Notes: a model not told the origin generated them from the letters alone. Shown: positions 17,927 through 27,046, counted from the first letter of the stretch. The stretch is 64,000 nt of DNA from Ornithinicoccus hortensis (GCF_006716185.1 NZ_VFOP01000001.1:1612001-1676000), one strand, 5' to 3'. Program-made: numbers and translations.

Positions 17927-18062
17927 ACCGGGTCTTCGGCGCCGGCGGGTCGGCGGATGGGTGCGGTCCTCCGGTCAGTGGTGCTGGCCAATATCCATCG
18001 CCCGGACCCCGGGGCCGCGTCGCGTCACCTTCCTTCGCGGGCACGCACGTAGCGTGGGGGGC

Positions 18063-18578
18063 GTGACCAGGGACTCGGCGGCTCGTGCCCGGTGGCGGCG
18101 TCGCTACCTGAGCCTCGGGTGGGGCGAGTGGACGGCGGCCGCGGTCTTCGCCGTCGTCGCAGCCACCGTCGTCGTGCCCCGGCTGGACGCCCGCGCGGCG
18201 CTGGCGCTCTGGTGGGCTCTCGCGCCGCTGCTCCTGGTGCTGGTCCAGGCGGGGGCCTACTGGCTGCTGGCGCGCAGTTGGGTGGGACGCGGAGCGATGC
18301 CGCCACGGGTGGCGGGGGCATTCCGGGTATGCCGGGTGCTGGGGCCTCCGGTGCTCCTGCTGGGGGCCGTAGGCGTCCTGGCGAACCACCCCGCGGGAGT
18401 CGCGGAGGCGCTCCTGGTGTGGGCGGTCTGGGTGTTCGGCATGGTCGAGTACCTCAACTACTACGTCGTCCGGCTCGCCTACCCCGTGGCCCACTGGGCC
18501 CGTGAGGTCACCCGGTGGCGCCGTCCGCGACTGGTGCTCGACCTTCAAGCGGCCCGGGGCACCGACGCCCGCCCGTGA
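18063..18578 (+). CDS. Hypothetical multi-pass membrane protein
   Basis: About 171 residues starting at GTG 18063 behind a G-rich ribosome site. Four hydrophobic segments are visible (about residues 25-45, 50-72, 88-108, 112-130), then a short basic cytosolic tail (WAREVTRWRRPRLVLDLQ). No family signature recognised. It is divergent from the Mo-oxidoreductase and convergent with the HNH gene. Confidence 0.65.
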   Translation: MTRDSAARARWRRRYLSLGWGEWTAAAVFAVVAATVVVPRLDARAALALWWALAPLLLVLVQAGAYWLLARSWVGRGAMPPRVAGAFRVCRVLGPPVLLLGAVGVLANHPAGVAEALLVWAVWVFGMVEYLNYYVVRLAYPVAHWAREVTRWRRPRLVLDLQAARGTDARP

Positions 18579-18609
18579 CGCAGCAGGGCCCCGGCACCTG
18601 GGCGTGCGG

Positions 18610-20079
18610 TCAGGCTGTCTCGGGTGCCGCCCCGAGGTCCCGGGGTGGCTTGTACCGGGTGTTGCGTCTCCACACCGCGCCCCTGCCGGTATCGCCGGGT
18701 CCCGTGGTCCCCAGCGGTTTGCGGAACTCGGGGATGCCGTCACGCGGGTTGAAGCGGATCACCCAGAGGCCCTGGTGGAGCTGGTGGTGGTGGAACGGAC
18801 AGAGCATCACGCCCTGGTCGAGGTCGGTCGGGCCCCCGGCGGCCCAGGCGTCGCCCGCGTGGTGGACCTCGCACCAGGCCGGCGGTCGGTCGCATCCGGG
18901 GGTGGCACATCCCTGGTCCCGTTGGGCGTAGGCGACTCGTTGGTGCCAGTCGAACAGTCGCTTCGTCGTGCCGTGGTCCAGGGGCAGGCTCGTGCCGTTG
19001 AAGACCTGCGGGAGGAGCTTGTGGGTGCAGGCCAGCCGGCGGATCTCCCCGGCGGAGAGGCGGACCCCGGTGCTCGTACTGCCGCACCCGGTTCCCGAAG
19101 CCAGCTTCTCCCAGGACAGGGAGACTGCGATCACCGCAGCTGAGCCGCCGGCGTGGGCGAACCCGTCGGTGGGCACGTGCTCGATCAGCGCGCAGAAGGC
19201 CTGCCCGAGCTTCTGCGGATACGTCCGTTCATCCGGCACCGGACCCGGCTCGCCCGCGCCGCACTGGGCCCGGGTGCGGATGTGGTCCCTGCGCGGAGCA
19301 GCGGATGCCTCGAGCATGGTCTTGAGCATCTCGCCCTGCAGGGTCGGAATCGTGAATCCGCCCCGATAGGTCCCGTTGCCGCTGTCGCGCAGCCAGAACT
19401 CGGTCCTGGCGCGGGCGCGGGCCTCCCGCGCCTTCACGATCGCCTCCTCGTCGGCGTCGGCCTGCTCGACGGTGCTCCGGAACACCTCACTGATCCGATC
19501 ACCCCGCCGGCGCAGGTCGCGCAGGCTCATCGTGGGTGCTTCGGCCAACAGGGTGTTCTCGGCCATCTCGCGGTCCTGCGGCGTGACATCGTCCGGGAGG
19601 CGGCTGAGTATCCCGGCGATCACGTCGGCCTGGGCCTGGCTGATCGCCCCGGTGGCAAATCCTTCCTCGGTGGCGACGGCCTTCGCCCTCGACAGGTTGT
19701 TGCCGAGCCGGACCAGATCGTCGCCGGTACGCCGGTCTCCGCCGAAGTCGGCGCCGAGCATGGATCCCGTCGAGGTCGCCCCGTCCTTGGCGGCGGTCCC
19801 CGCCGCGTCCAGGACCCGGGCGGCGGTCATCCGGTGCGCCGACAGTTGCTCACAGACCCGGCTCAGTCGGCCGTACAGGGCCCGGATCTCGGGCTCGGCC
19901 AGGCCCTCCCAGGCTGAGCGGTCCGTCGCATGGATCGCTGCCTCCACGGTGTCGACCATGGCCTCGAGCGGGTGGGAGGCCGGCGCCGGTGCGGTGCCGG
20001 CGGTGCCAGGGCCCACGTCGAGGGCGTGAGCGTCCGCGGCCGATTCCTCCTCCGACCCGACTGGCTGGACCGCCACCAC
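18610..20079 (-). CDS. DUF222 / HNH endonuclease family protein
   Basis: A 489-residue protein of the actinobacterial DUF222-HNH (13E12-like) family. The N-terminal two thirds is the alpha-helical DUF222 region with MTAARVLDAAG and ISQAQADVIAGIL. The C-terminal HNH motif is CATPGCDRPPAWCEVHHAGD, continued by LCPFHHHQLHQG. These proteins are common in multiple copies in actinobacteria and some have been acquired by mobile elements; biochemical roles are poorly defined. It stands alone between two gaps. Confidence 0.88.
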   Translation of the reverse strand: MVAVQPVGSEEESAADAHALDVGPGTAGTAPAPASHPLEAMVDTVEAAIHATDRSAWEGLAEPEIRALYGRLSRVCEQLSAHRMTAARVLDAAGTAAKDGATSTGSMLGADFGGDRRTGDDLVRLGNNLSRAKAVATEEGFATGAISQAQADVIAGILSRLPDDVTPQDREMAENTLLAEAPTMSLRDLRRRGDRISEVFRSTVEQADADEEAIVKAREARARARTEFWLRDSGNGTYRGGFTIPTLQGEMLKTMLEASAAPRRDHIRTRAQCGAGEPGPVPDERTYPQKLGQAFCALIEHVPTDGFAHAGGSAAVIAVSLSWEKLASGTGCGSTSTGVRLSAGEIRRLACTHKLLPQVFNGTSLPLDHGTTKRLFDWHQRVAYAQRDQGCATPGCDRPPAWCEVHHAGDAWAAGGPTDLDQGVMLCPFHHHQLHQGLWVIRFNPRDGIPEFRKPLGTTGPGDTGRGAVWRRNTRYKPPRDLGAAPETA

Positions 20080-20488
20080 ACACCCCCTTGCCGCGTCCCG
20101 ACTCCGCCGACCGGTGTCGCCGGAGCCCCCTCCCGAACTGTGCCCCCACCGTAATCGGCCCCATCGAGACGTGTCCGCACCGCGGTCGGAGCCTGTGGAC
20201 GGTGACGTGCTGTGGATGACGGTGACCCCGCCCGCCCGGCGCGCGGCGGGGGACCTGGCCGCCTGCAGGCCCGCTCCCGAACGGTGACCCGTTGAAGAGT
20301 TGTGGCGACTATTGCAGCGAGCGACGCGGGCGGAGCGCGGCGCTGCAGGCGTAAGGCCAGCCTAACCTAACTCGAACGTGGAGGCCATGGTGCCTCGTGT
20401 GATCCGCGACTCGGCAGTCGGGCCCGTGTCCACTTCGGCCGATCCGGCTGGTGGCCCGAGGGTCTGTCACCTGCTGGTGACCCCGAGG
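20080..20488. other. 409-bp intergenic region with an IdeR/DmdR-type iron box
   Basis: No convincing gene fills this stretch. It holds one IdeR-like palindrome (20352-20370, listed separately). An RBS-like GGAGG stands just before ATG 20387, whose reading frame runs antisense into the LLM oxidoreductase gene and does not look coding beyond the first codons. Confidence 0.5.
20352..20370 (+). promoter_or_regulatory. Candidate IdeR/DtxR iron box
   Basis: TAAGGCCAGCCTAACCTAA agrees with the 19-bp IdeR consensus TTAGGTWAGSCTWACCTAA at 16 positions. Its right half contains TAACCT, which could also be a -10 box for rightward transcription. No recognisable iron-uptake gene lies on either side. Confidence 0.55.
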
Positions 20489-21514
20489 TCAGGCGGACGA
20501 CTCCGGGAGACCCCACGCGTCGGCGAGCAGCCGGAAGGACCGGCGGCGCAGCTCCGGGTCGTAGGTGTAGGTCGTGATGATCAACTCGTCCAGGTCGTGT
20601 TCGGCCACGATGGCCTCCAACCGGTCCACCACCTCCTCCGGCGTGCCGACCGCGCGGAAGGAGTGCAGCCCGGACGTGAGCTCGAGGACCCCCTGCGGCA
20701 GGACGGAGCCGAGGTCCTCGACCGGCGGGTCGAGCGGCGCGGGCTGACCGGTGCGGATCCGTGCGGCCATCAGTCGGGCCGTGCTGAAGAGGAACTCCGC
20801 CTCCTCGGTGGTGGGGGCGACCAGGACGTTGACGCCGGCCATCACGGTCGGGCGGTCCACCTGGGCGGTGTCGGCGTCGGCCTGGAACCGCTCCCGGTAG
20901 AGCGCGATCGCCTCGGTCATCTGCTGCGGCGCGAAGTGGCTGGCGAAGGAGAACGGCAGCCCGAGCAGGGCGGCCACCTGGGCGCCGCCGGTGGAGGAGC
21001 CCAACATCCACAACGGCACCTTGGTGCCCTCGCCGGGCAGCGCCCGCACCTTGCGCTCACCGTCGGGGTCGCCCAGGTAGCCCACCAGGTCCAGCACGTC
21101 CCGCGCGAACGTGTCCAGCTGCCCGGACCCGCGTTGCAGCGCCGCGGCCGTCATCGGGTCGGTGCCCGGCGCCCGTCCGAGGCCGAGGTCGAACCGGTCG
21201 CCGTAGAGCGTGGCGAGGGTGCCGTAGTACTCCGCCACCATCAGCGGGGAGTGGTTGGGCAGCATCACCCCGCCCGAGCCGAGCCGGATCCGCCCGGTGT
21301 GCTCGGCGATGTGCCCGAGGAGCAGTGAGGTCGCCGACGCCATGAACGCCTCGCTGCCGTGGTGTTCGGCCACCCACAACCGGTGGTACCCCAGCCGGTC
21401 CACCTCCTGCGCCAGCTTCGTCGACTCGGCCAGGGCGTCGGCCGGGGACATGCCCCGGGACCGCGGGGCCAGCTCGAGGACGGACAGGGGTATGCGGTGG
21501 GCAGGGTTCGGCAT
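20489..21514 (-). CDS. LLM-class flavin-dependent oxidoreductase (MsnO8-like)
   Basis: A 341-residue luciferase-like monooxygenase. It has IPLSVLELAPRSRG at the N-terminus, LWVAEHHGSEAF, RIRLGSGGVMLPNHSP and FDLGLGRAPGTD, the standard pattern of the MsnO8-type LLM group. These enzymes use reduced FMN or F420; which one applies here is not evident. The OsmC-like gene lies upstream on the same strand after a 48-bp gap, so they may form one transcript. Confidence 0.9.
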   Translation of the reverse strand: MPNPAHRIPLSVLELAPRSRGMSPADALAESTKLAQEVDRLGYHRLWVAEHHGSEAFMASATSLLLGHIAEHTGRIRLGSGGVMLPNHSPLMVAEYYGTLATLYGDRFDLGLGRAPGTDPMTAAALQRGSGQLDTFARDVLDLVGYLGDPDGERKVRALPGEGTKVPLWMLGSSTGGAQVAALLGLPFSFASHFAPQQMTEAIALYRERFQADADTAQVDRPTVMAGVNVLVAPTTEEAEFLFSTARLMAARIRTGQPAPLDPPVEDLGSVLPQGVLELTSGLHSFRAVGTPEEVVDRLEAIVAEHDLDELIITTYTYDPELRRRSFRLLADAWGLPESSA

Positions 21515-21562
21515 ACCTGCGTCAACAATCCTGTGGCCCGGGTGTTCCCACCCGGTGCCGTC

Positions 21563-22039
21563 TCACTCGGTGGACGGTTCCGGGTCGGCGATCTCGACGA
21601 CCGGCTCGACGGTGATGGCGCTGTTCAACGAGTTGGCGATGAAGCACTCCTCGTGGGCGCGCTGGGTGAGCTCCGCGATCCGGCTGGTGTCGCTGCCCGC
21701 TGCCAGGACGATCCGGGGGCGCAGGGTGATCGTGCTGATCCGCATCCCGGTCCGGGCCATCGGCATCCGTCCGAGCGCGTCGTCGGTGTAGGCCACGACG
21801 TCCAGCCGCTCGCGGGCGGCGACGGCGAGGAAGGACAGCATCTGGCAGCTGCTCGCGGCGAGGACGACGAGCTGCTCGGGGTTGAGCCGGTCGGCCACCC
21901 CGCGGAAGTGCGGGTCGGCGGTCAGCTCCAATTCGAGGCCCGGCCCCGCCGTGCCGGTGTGGTTGCGGGTGTAGTGGCGCAGCCCCTCGGCGGTGGAGCC
22001 GCTCCAGGTCACGGTCGTCGGGAAGGTGTGTTCGAGCAT
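21563..22039 (-). CDS. OsmC-family peroxiredoxin-like protein
   Basis: A 158-residue OsmC/Ohr-fold protein. The two conserved redox cysteines are visible in LAASSCQMLSFLAVAA and RAHEECFIANSLNS. The family reduces organic hydroperoxides through a Cys pair. Length is normal. It shares strand and orientation with the LLM oxidoreductase 48 bp downstream. Confidence 0.88.
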   Translation of the reverse strand: MLEHTFPTTVTWSGSTAEGLRHYTRNHTGTAGPGLELELTADPHFRGVADRLNPEQLVVLAASSCQMLSFLAVAARERLDVVAYTDDALGRMPMARTGMRISTITLRPRIVLAAGSDTSRIAELTQRAHEECFIANSLNSAITVEPVVEIADPEPSTE

Positions 22040-22097
22040 GGGGACAGTCTGCTCCCGGCGCGGGCAGCACCCCCCCCGGTGCCGTCACCACGAGGGG

Positions 22098-23198
22098 TCA
22101 GGGTGCCGGGAGCTCGACCACCTCGTCGGGCGTCACCGTGCCCTCACCGGCCGCGACAGTGACCTGCACGGGGTCCGGACAGGCCTGGCTCGGGACGACC
22201 ATCACCGTGACGCCCCCGGTGCCCGAGGCGAGGGCGATCACCGGGATCCCGGCGTCCTCCGCCGCGGCCTCGGCGCAGCCCGCGCCGAGCCGCTGCGCCC
22301 AGACCTCCCCCTCGCCCGTCAGCCGCAGGTGCGCGGCGACCGGAGCCGGGTCGAGGGCCTTCTCGGCCGGTGTCACCGGTGGGTTCGCGGCCCAGACGAA
22401 CCCGACGAGACACAGGGCGGAGACCAGGGTCAGCCCGAGCACGATCTTGGTCACCCGCTGGGCCCGCCTGGCGATCTGCAGGTGGCCGTCCAGCTGGGAC
22501 ACCTGCCGGAGCCCGAGACGGTAGCGGGCGTAGACCTCCGACCGGACCGAGAGGGTGGCCTCGGCGGCCTCCTTGGTCTTGGCCAACGGGGTCGAGTCCG
22601 GGTCGGCGGCCGCCGCGAGCCGGGCGGTGATCGCGTCGTCCCGGGCCTGGTAGTACTCGGTGCTCGTCTCGGCGACCTTAGCGAGCAGGTCGGCCAGGCT
22701 TCCGGTGCCGCGGTGGTAGGAGGAGTCCTCGTCCACCGACCGGACGACCTCGTGGCCCCGACCCTCCTGCACGATCTTCCTCAGCCGTGCCAGGTCGCTG
22801 CCTCGGCCTGGCATCTGCACGTGTGCCAGCAGTCCGACCGCCACCACGACGGAGAGCAGGACCACGGTGAAGGTGCCGCCCGCCAGGAAGATCCGGATCC
22901 GGTCCTCGGGCCAGGACAGCTCGCGGATGTCGGAGAGCTGGGTGCCCGCGAGCAACAGGGCCGCGATCGCCGCCAGGGCACCGATCAGCCACTTGATGGA
23001 GTTGAGGTACTGGTTGTTGGCCTCGGCGAACGGGTTGCCCGGGTCGCTGCTGGCGGCGCCCGCCTTCTCCCCGGCGGAAGAGGCCTTGGTCGCGGTGGAG
23101 CCGGGTGTGGGTCCGGCGGTGCCGTCAGCCGCGGCGTCGGGACCGCCCCGCAGGGCCGCGAGGGCGGCCCGCGCGGCCGCCCGGATCCGTCTAGTCAT
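22098..23198 (-). CDS. Hypothetical membrane protein, three hydrophobic segments
   Basis: A 366-residue protein. A basic, Ala/Gly/Ser-rich N-terminus (residues 1-55) precedes two membrane helices (about 68-88 and 103-126). A helical, charged middle region follows, a third helix lies near residue 250 (VLGLTLVSALCLVGFVW), and the C-terminal exported domain has two Cys residues. Its ATG overlaps the stop of the 78-residue protein upstream, so the two are probably translated together. No family recognised. Confidence 0.6.
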   Translation of the reverse strand: MTRRIRAAARAALAALRGGPDAAADGTAGPTPGSTATKASSAGEKAGAASSDPGNPFAEANNQYLNSIKWLIGALAAIAALLLAGTQLSDIRELSWPEDRIRIFLAGGTFTVVLLSVVVAVGLLAHVQMPGRGSDLARLRKIVQEGRGHEVVRSVDEDSSYHRGTGSLADLLAKVAETSTEYYQARDDAITARLAAAADPDSTPLAKTKEAAEATLSVRSEVYARYRLGLRQVSQLDGHLQIARRAQRVTKIVLGLTLVSALCLVGFVWAANPPVTPAEKALDPAPVAAHLRLTGEGEVWAQRLGAGCAEAAAEDAGIPVIALASGTGGVTVMVVPSQACPDPVQVTVAAGEGTVTPDEVVELPAP

Positions 23199-23427
23199 CC
23201 AGGTCTGCGATCGTGACCCGGACCGACGTCACGTGCGGGGAGACCACGTCCACGATCTCGGTCCGGGACAGTTCGCTGGACCGGCTCTCGATCGTGAGCC
23301 GGGCGTTCCCGGGCAGGCTGTCGGCCCACGTGCTGAGCTCCACCTTGGTGACGTCGGTGCTCAGCCGGACGTAACGGATCGGGTTGCCCTCGGGGTCATC
23401 CTCGCTGGTCACGATCCTGATCGCCAT
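23191..23427 (-). CDS. Small beta-rich hypothetical protein coupled to a membrane protein
   Basis: 78 residues from ATG 23427, which has GGAGG 6 nt upstream. The sequence alternates hydrophobic and polar residues (RIVTSEDDPEGNPIRYVRLS; LTIESRSSEL), suggesting beta strands and no helix or signal peptide. It overlaps the start of the downstream membrane-protein gene by 8 bp. No family recognised. Confidence 0.6.
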   Translation of the reverse strand: MAIRIVTSEDDPEGNPIRYVRLSTDVTKVELSTWADSLPGNARLTIESRSSELSRTEIVDVVSPHVTSVRVTIADLDD

Positions 23428-23497
23428 CCGCGCCTCCGTCCGTTGGGCACAGGATTCACCCAACGGTTCGCGGGTGTCAATGGACCGGAGGGCGGGG

Positions 23498-24499
23498 TCA
23501 GTCGGTCCTCAACCAGCCGCACTGTCGCTCGAAGGCGCTGGTGTCCTGCCCGGGCAGGATGAACTGGATGATCGTCCACCCGGGATGGGCCGGGTCGGTG
23601 CGCATCCCCTCCTCGGGCATGGACAGCCGGTAGGTCTCGTCCAGGTCGATCAGGGCCATCGCGGCGTCGTCGGGATAGGCCCGGATGCTGCCGTCCGGCA
23701 GGCCGGTGTCCTCCGGCGGGGCCGGCTCGGCACCTATGGCTCCGCAGTAGAGCAGCGCCGACAGGTGTGGCTCGATCTCGAAGGCGTAGCCGTCGACGAT
23801 CTTCACGGTCCGGGTGGCCTCGGCGCTGGGCTGTTCCGCGCACGCCTCGGAGTTTACGGTGCGGTCCAGGTAGTCGACGGTGATGACGCCGTTCTCCGGC
23901 ACGATCGCGGTGGTGACGTTGCCGCAGCGGGCGTCGTCGGTGATGGCGGGCAGCACCTGGCGCGGTCCCGCTGTCTCCTCCTCCCACAGCAGGACATAGG
24001 TGTAGTCCGCCCACCCGTTGCCCTGCTCGGCGAAGATGCGCACCAGCGCGTCCTCGGCGCCGTCGCCGTCGACGTCGGCGAAGTCGGGGTCCTCCTGCAG
24101 CGTGTAGCGGGTCGGGAAGCCGTCGGTGTCGATGGTGGCGGTGCCCTGCTCAAGCGTGACCTCCTGACCGGTCCAGGTGTCGGTGAACGTCAGGCCGGCG
24201 AAGTCGGCGTCCCGGATGCTGCCGGTCGGTGCCGCCGAGGGGGAGTCCTCCGCCGGTGGGGCGGTGAAGGTCGCAGCGTCGTCCGCCGGGGCGCTGGTGG
24301 GCCCGGTGTCGTCCCCGGGGGTGTCGGTCGTGGGCGTCTCGTCGTCCGCCGGTGGTGCCTCCGTCGCGGTGGGAGACGCGTCGTCGGCGGTGGCGGAGGG
24401 CGCCTCCTGGACGACCGGCCCATCACCGCCGCAGCCGGCGAGCGCCAGCGCGCCGCCCACGGCGCACACGGTCCACGGTCGTCCTCCCCGGATCCTCAT
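23498..24499 (-). CDS. Hypothetical lipoprotein with Asp-rich repeat-like segment
   Basis: A 333-residue exported protein. The signal peptide ends in the lipobox LALAGC. An 80-residue Thr/Pro/Asp/Ala-rich linker follows, then a globular domain with DFADVDGDGAEDALVRI, which resembles a FG-GAP/calcium-binding loop. Four further Cys residues probably pair outside the cell. Function is unknown. Confidence 0.7.
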   Translation of the reverse strand: MRIRGGRPWTVCAVGGALALAGCGGDGPVVQEAPSATADDASPTATEAPPADDETPTTDTPGDDTGPTSAPADDAATFTAPPAEDSPSAAPTGSIRDADFAGLTFTDTWTGQEVTLEQGTATIDTDGFPTRYTLQEDPDFADVDGDGAEDALVRIFAEQGNGWADYTYVLLWEEETAGPRQVLPAITDDARCGNVTTAIVPENGVITVDYLDRTVNSEACAEQPSAEATRTVKIVDGYAFEIEPHLSALLYCGAIGAEPAPPEDTGLPDGSIRAYPDDAAMALIDLDETYRLSMPEEGMRTDPAHPGWTIIQFILPGQDTSAFERQCGWLRTD

Positions 24500-24562
24500 G
24501 CCCGGCAGACTATCCCCCGCCCCGCTCGCACCGCTGGCCGTCTGGCGGCGGGGGGACCCGGT

Positions 24563-25465
24563 TTAGCGCAGGTGCTGGCGCAGGTGGGCGACGGCCCTGT
24601 CCAGGTGCGGCCCGATGGGGGTGCCGATGAAGCAGTGGTCGGCCCCCGGGGTGATCTCCAGGGTGCTGTCGACGCCGGCACCCAGCAGGGCGGCGTGCAG
24701 CCGTTCGCTGTGCTCCACCCCGACGACCCCGTCGCTGGCGCCGTGCATGAGCAGGGTCGGCGGGACCGCGCCGTGCACGTGCTCGGCCGGTGCCATGGCG
24801 CGCAGCACGTCCGGATCGCCCTGGAAGGCCGCCGCGCCGAGGAAGGGTGCGCCGCCGTCGTCTGCCGCGAACTCCTCCAGCCGGTCCGGCCCGTAGAACA
24901 GGACCGCGGCCCGGGTATCCACGGGACCGGAGCCGACGCCGAGGTCGCCGACCAGGTGCGGATCGGCATACGGACGGCTGCCGGCGAAGGCCAGGAGCGC
25001 GGCGAGCTGCGCACCGGCCGACTCGCCCCAGACCCCGACCCGGCCGGGGTCCACGCCCAGATCCGGGGCATAACGGCGCAGGTAGCGCAGCGCGGCGAAG
25101 CAGTCGTGGACCGGGGCCGGGAAGGGCTCCTCGGCGAGCAACCGGTAGTCGACCGTGGCGACCGCCATGCCGGCCCCGACCACCGTGTCGAAGAGGGTCT
25201 GCTGCCCCCACTGCAACGGCACGTAGCGCCGGTCACCCTCGACCCAGCCGCCGCCGTGGATCCACACCACGAGCGGCACCGGACCCGACGCGCCGGTCGG
25301 CACGTGCAGGTCGAGCGTCAGCGGACGGAAGCCGTGGACGAAGGCATAGGTCAGGCCGGTCCAGGACCGGGCGCCCCGCACCCCGGTGGTGCTGATCGGC
25401 GGGTAGTGCGTCGGCGGCGGGAACGGCCCGTCCGGGACGGGCGGGCGCAGTTCACGGATGTCCAT
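24563..25465 (-). CDS. Alpha/beta hydrolase (HSL/BD-FAE-type esterase)
   Basis: A 300-residue esterase of the hormone-sensitive-lipase type. The oxyanion-hole motif HGGGW is in VVWIHGGGWVEG, the nucleophile elbow GESAG in VGVWGESAGAQLA, and Asp and His are supplied by HGASDGVVGV and GADHCFIGT. Length is typical. The natural ester is unknown. The amylase gene lies 32 bp upstream on the same strand, so co-transcription is possible. Confidence 0.9.
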   Translation of the reverse strand: MDIRELRPPVPDGPFPPPTHYPPISTTGVRGARSWTGLTYAFVHGFRPLTLDLHVPTGASGPVPLVVWIHGGGWVEGDRRYVPLQWGQQTLFDTVVGAGMAVATVDYRLLAEEPFPAPVHDCFAALRYLRRYAPDLGVDPGRVGVWGESAGAQLAALLAFAGSRPYADPHLVGDLGVGSGPVDTRAAVLFYGPDRLEEFAADDGGAPFLGAAAFQGDPDVLRAMAPAEHVHGAVPPTLLMHGASDGVVGVEHSERLHAALLGAGVDSTLEITPGADHCFIGTPIGPHLDRAVAHLRQHLR

Positions 25466-25497
25466 GGGGCCACGATGTCAGGCCCGCCGCGGCGGGC

Positions 25498-26799
25498 CTA
25501 CGGCACCTGCCAGAGCACCTCGGCGCCGTCCCGGACGGTGGCCGACGGCGCCGTGGCGTCGAGCTCCACGTCGAGCCGGTGCTGCCCGTCGCGGGCGTGC
25601 ACGCGGTAGACGATGCGGGCGTTGGTCAGGTCCAGGGTCTCGGTGCGCGCGGTGGTGAGCCAGGGGTGGCGCCGGCGCAGGCCGATCAGCTCGCGGTGGG
25701 CGCGGTGCACGGCCGCGCCGAGGGTGGACAGGTCATCCGGCCGCTCGGGGAAGGCGGGCCGGACCTGGTCGTCGCCGCCGACCCGCTCCTCCTTGATCCC
25801 CGTGTAGCCCTGGTCGTCGCCGTAGTAGACCGACGGGATGCCGCCCACGGTCAGCAGCACGGCCACGGCGAGCGGTACCCGCTCGGGACCGACCCTGCTG
25901 GCCAGCCGGGTGACGTCGTGGTTGCCGACGAAGGTCTGCGGGGTGAAGGTGTCCAGGAACCCGTTGTGCCTGGTCAGCGCTGCGTCCAACTCGAAGAAGT
26001 TGGCATCGACCAGGCTCGACCAGATCGCCTTCCACAACTCGTACTGGGTGACCGAGTCCACGCCGGAGGAGGTGACGAATGCGGGGTAGTCGCCCTGGAT
26101 CACCTCGCCGACGAACCAGGCCTCGGGGTGCGTCTCCCGGACCTGCGGGAGGACCCGGGCCCAGAAGGACGGGTCGACCGCGTAGGCCGCGTCCAGCCGC
26201 CACCCGTCCGCCCCGCGGTCGAGCCAGTGCCGTATGACGCCGGTGACCTCCTCGGCCGTGCGCCGGCTCCGGTGGTCCAGCTCGACCAGGCCGCCGTGAC
26301 CCTCGAAGACGGCCGGTCGCGGACCGTCGGCGCCGTCCCACTCGATCGCGAAGAGGTCGGCGTCGGGGGAGTCCGGACCCTCCGCGAGCACCCGGGTGAG
26401 GGTCGGGTGATCGCGGCCGACGTGGTTGAAGACCCCGTCCAGGACCAGCCGCAGTCCCCGCTCGCGGCAGGCGGCGACCAGGTCGTCGAAGTCGGCGTCG
26501 CCGCCGAGGCGCGGGTCGATCCGCCGGTAGTCCAGGGTGTCGTAGCCGTGGCTCGCGGAGGCGAAGACCGGCCCGAGCAGCAGGCCGTTCAGCCCGAGGT
26601 CCACGGCGTAGTCGAGCCAGGGGAGCAGGCGGCGCAGCCGCGGCGCCCGCTCCGGTGCGTCACCGGGGTGCTCGGGGCGGATCGGTGCACCGGTGAAACC
26701 GAGGGGGTAGACGTGCCACCAGATCGCGTGCTCGACCCAGCCCACGGCACCTCCGTCCCCGTGCCGACCGTATGCCGGCGCGTCGTTGGCCGTCAGCAT
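25498..26799 (-). CDS. GH13 alpha-amylase-family glycosidase
   Basis: A 433-residue protein with the four GH13 regions in order: LVLDGVFNHVGRDH (region I), GADGWRLDAAYAV with the nucleophile Asp (II), WFVGEVIQGDY with the acid Glu (III) and FVGNHDVTRLAS (IV). No signal peptide, so it acts in the cytosol, probably on maltodextrin or a related alpha-glucan. Start ATG 26799 has GGGAGG upstream; an in-frame start at 26853 lacks one. Confidence 0.9.
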   Translation of the reverse strand: MLTANDAPAYGRHGDGGAVGWVEHAIWWHVYPLGFTGAPIRPEHPGDAPERAPRLRRLLPWLDYAVDLGLNGLLLGPVFASASHGYDTLDYRRIDPRLGGDADFDDLVAACRERGLRLVLDGVFNHVGRDHPTLTRVLAEGPDSPDADLFAIEWDGADGPRPAVFEGHGGLVELDHRSRRTAEEVTGVIRHWLDRGADGWRLDAAYAVDPSFWARVLPQVRETHPEAWFVGEVIQGDYPAFVTSSGVDSVTQYELWKAIWSSLVDANFFELDAALTRHNGFLDTFTPQTFVGNHDVTRLASRVGPERVPLAVAVLLTVGGIPSVYYGDDQGYTGIKEERVGGDDQVRPAFPERPDDLSTLGAAVHRAHRELIGLRRRHPWLTTARTETLDLTNARIVYRVHARDGQHRLDVELDATAPSATVRDGAEVLWQVP

Positions 26800-26827
26800 A
26801 GGGCGCCACCTCCCGTGGCAGGGGGCG

Positions 26828-26941
26828 TCAGGTCCGGGGCAGGCCCAGCTCACGGTCGAGCCGGGCTACCTGGGCGCGCACCATCGGCAGGACGGGGGAG
26901 CCGGCCGGCAGCAACCGGACCTCCACCGATCCCGTGGTCAC
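26828..26941 (-). CDS. Possible 37-residue peptide
   Basis: From GTG 26941 the frame encodes 37 residues with normal-looking composition (TGSVEVRLLPAGSPVLPM, then VARLDRELGLP). It could be a small gene ahead of the amylase gene or the end of a lost one. No ribosome site is clear and no relative is known, so the call is weak. Confidence 0.25.
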   Translation of the reverse strand: MTTGSVEVRLLPAGSPVLPMVRAQVARLDRELGLPRT

Positions 26942-26947
26942 GCCGCG

Positions 26948-26980
26948 CCGGTATGCCGACCCACGCGTTCGGCATACCGG
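26948..26980. repeat. Perfect 12-bp inverted repeat
   Basis: CCGGTATGCCGA at 26948-26959 and TCGGCATACCGG at 26969-26980 are exact reverse complements with a 9-nt loop. The hairpin lies between the amylase region and the divergent methyltransferase gene. It contains two copies of the genome-frequent word GTATGCC/GGCATAC. It could terminate a transcript or bind a regulator; no T run follows. Confidence 0.65.
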
Positions 26981-27046
26981 CGCCTGCCGCGTGCGCGCAG
27001 CCAGCGTGGGTAACCTGACGCCCACCACAACGGTGAGGAGCGGGGC

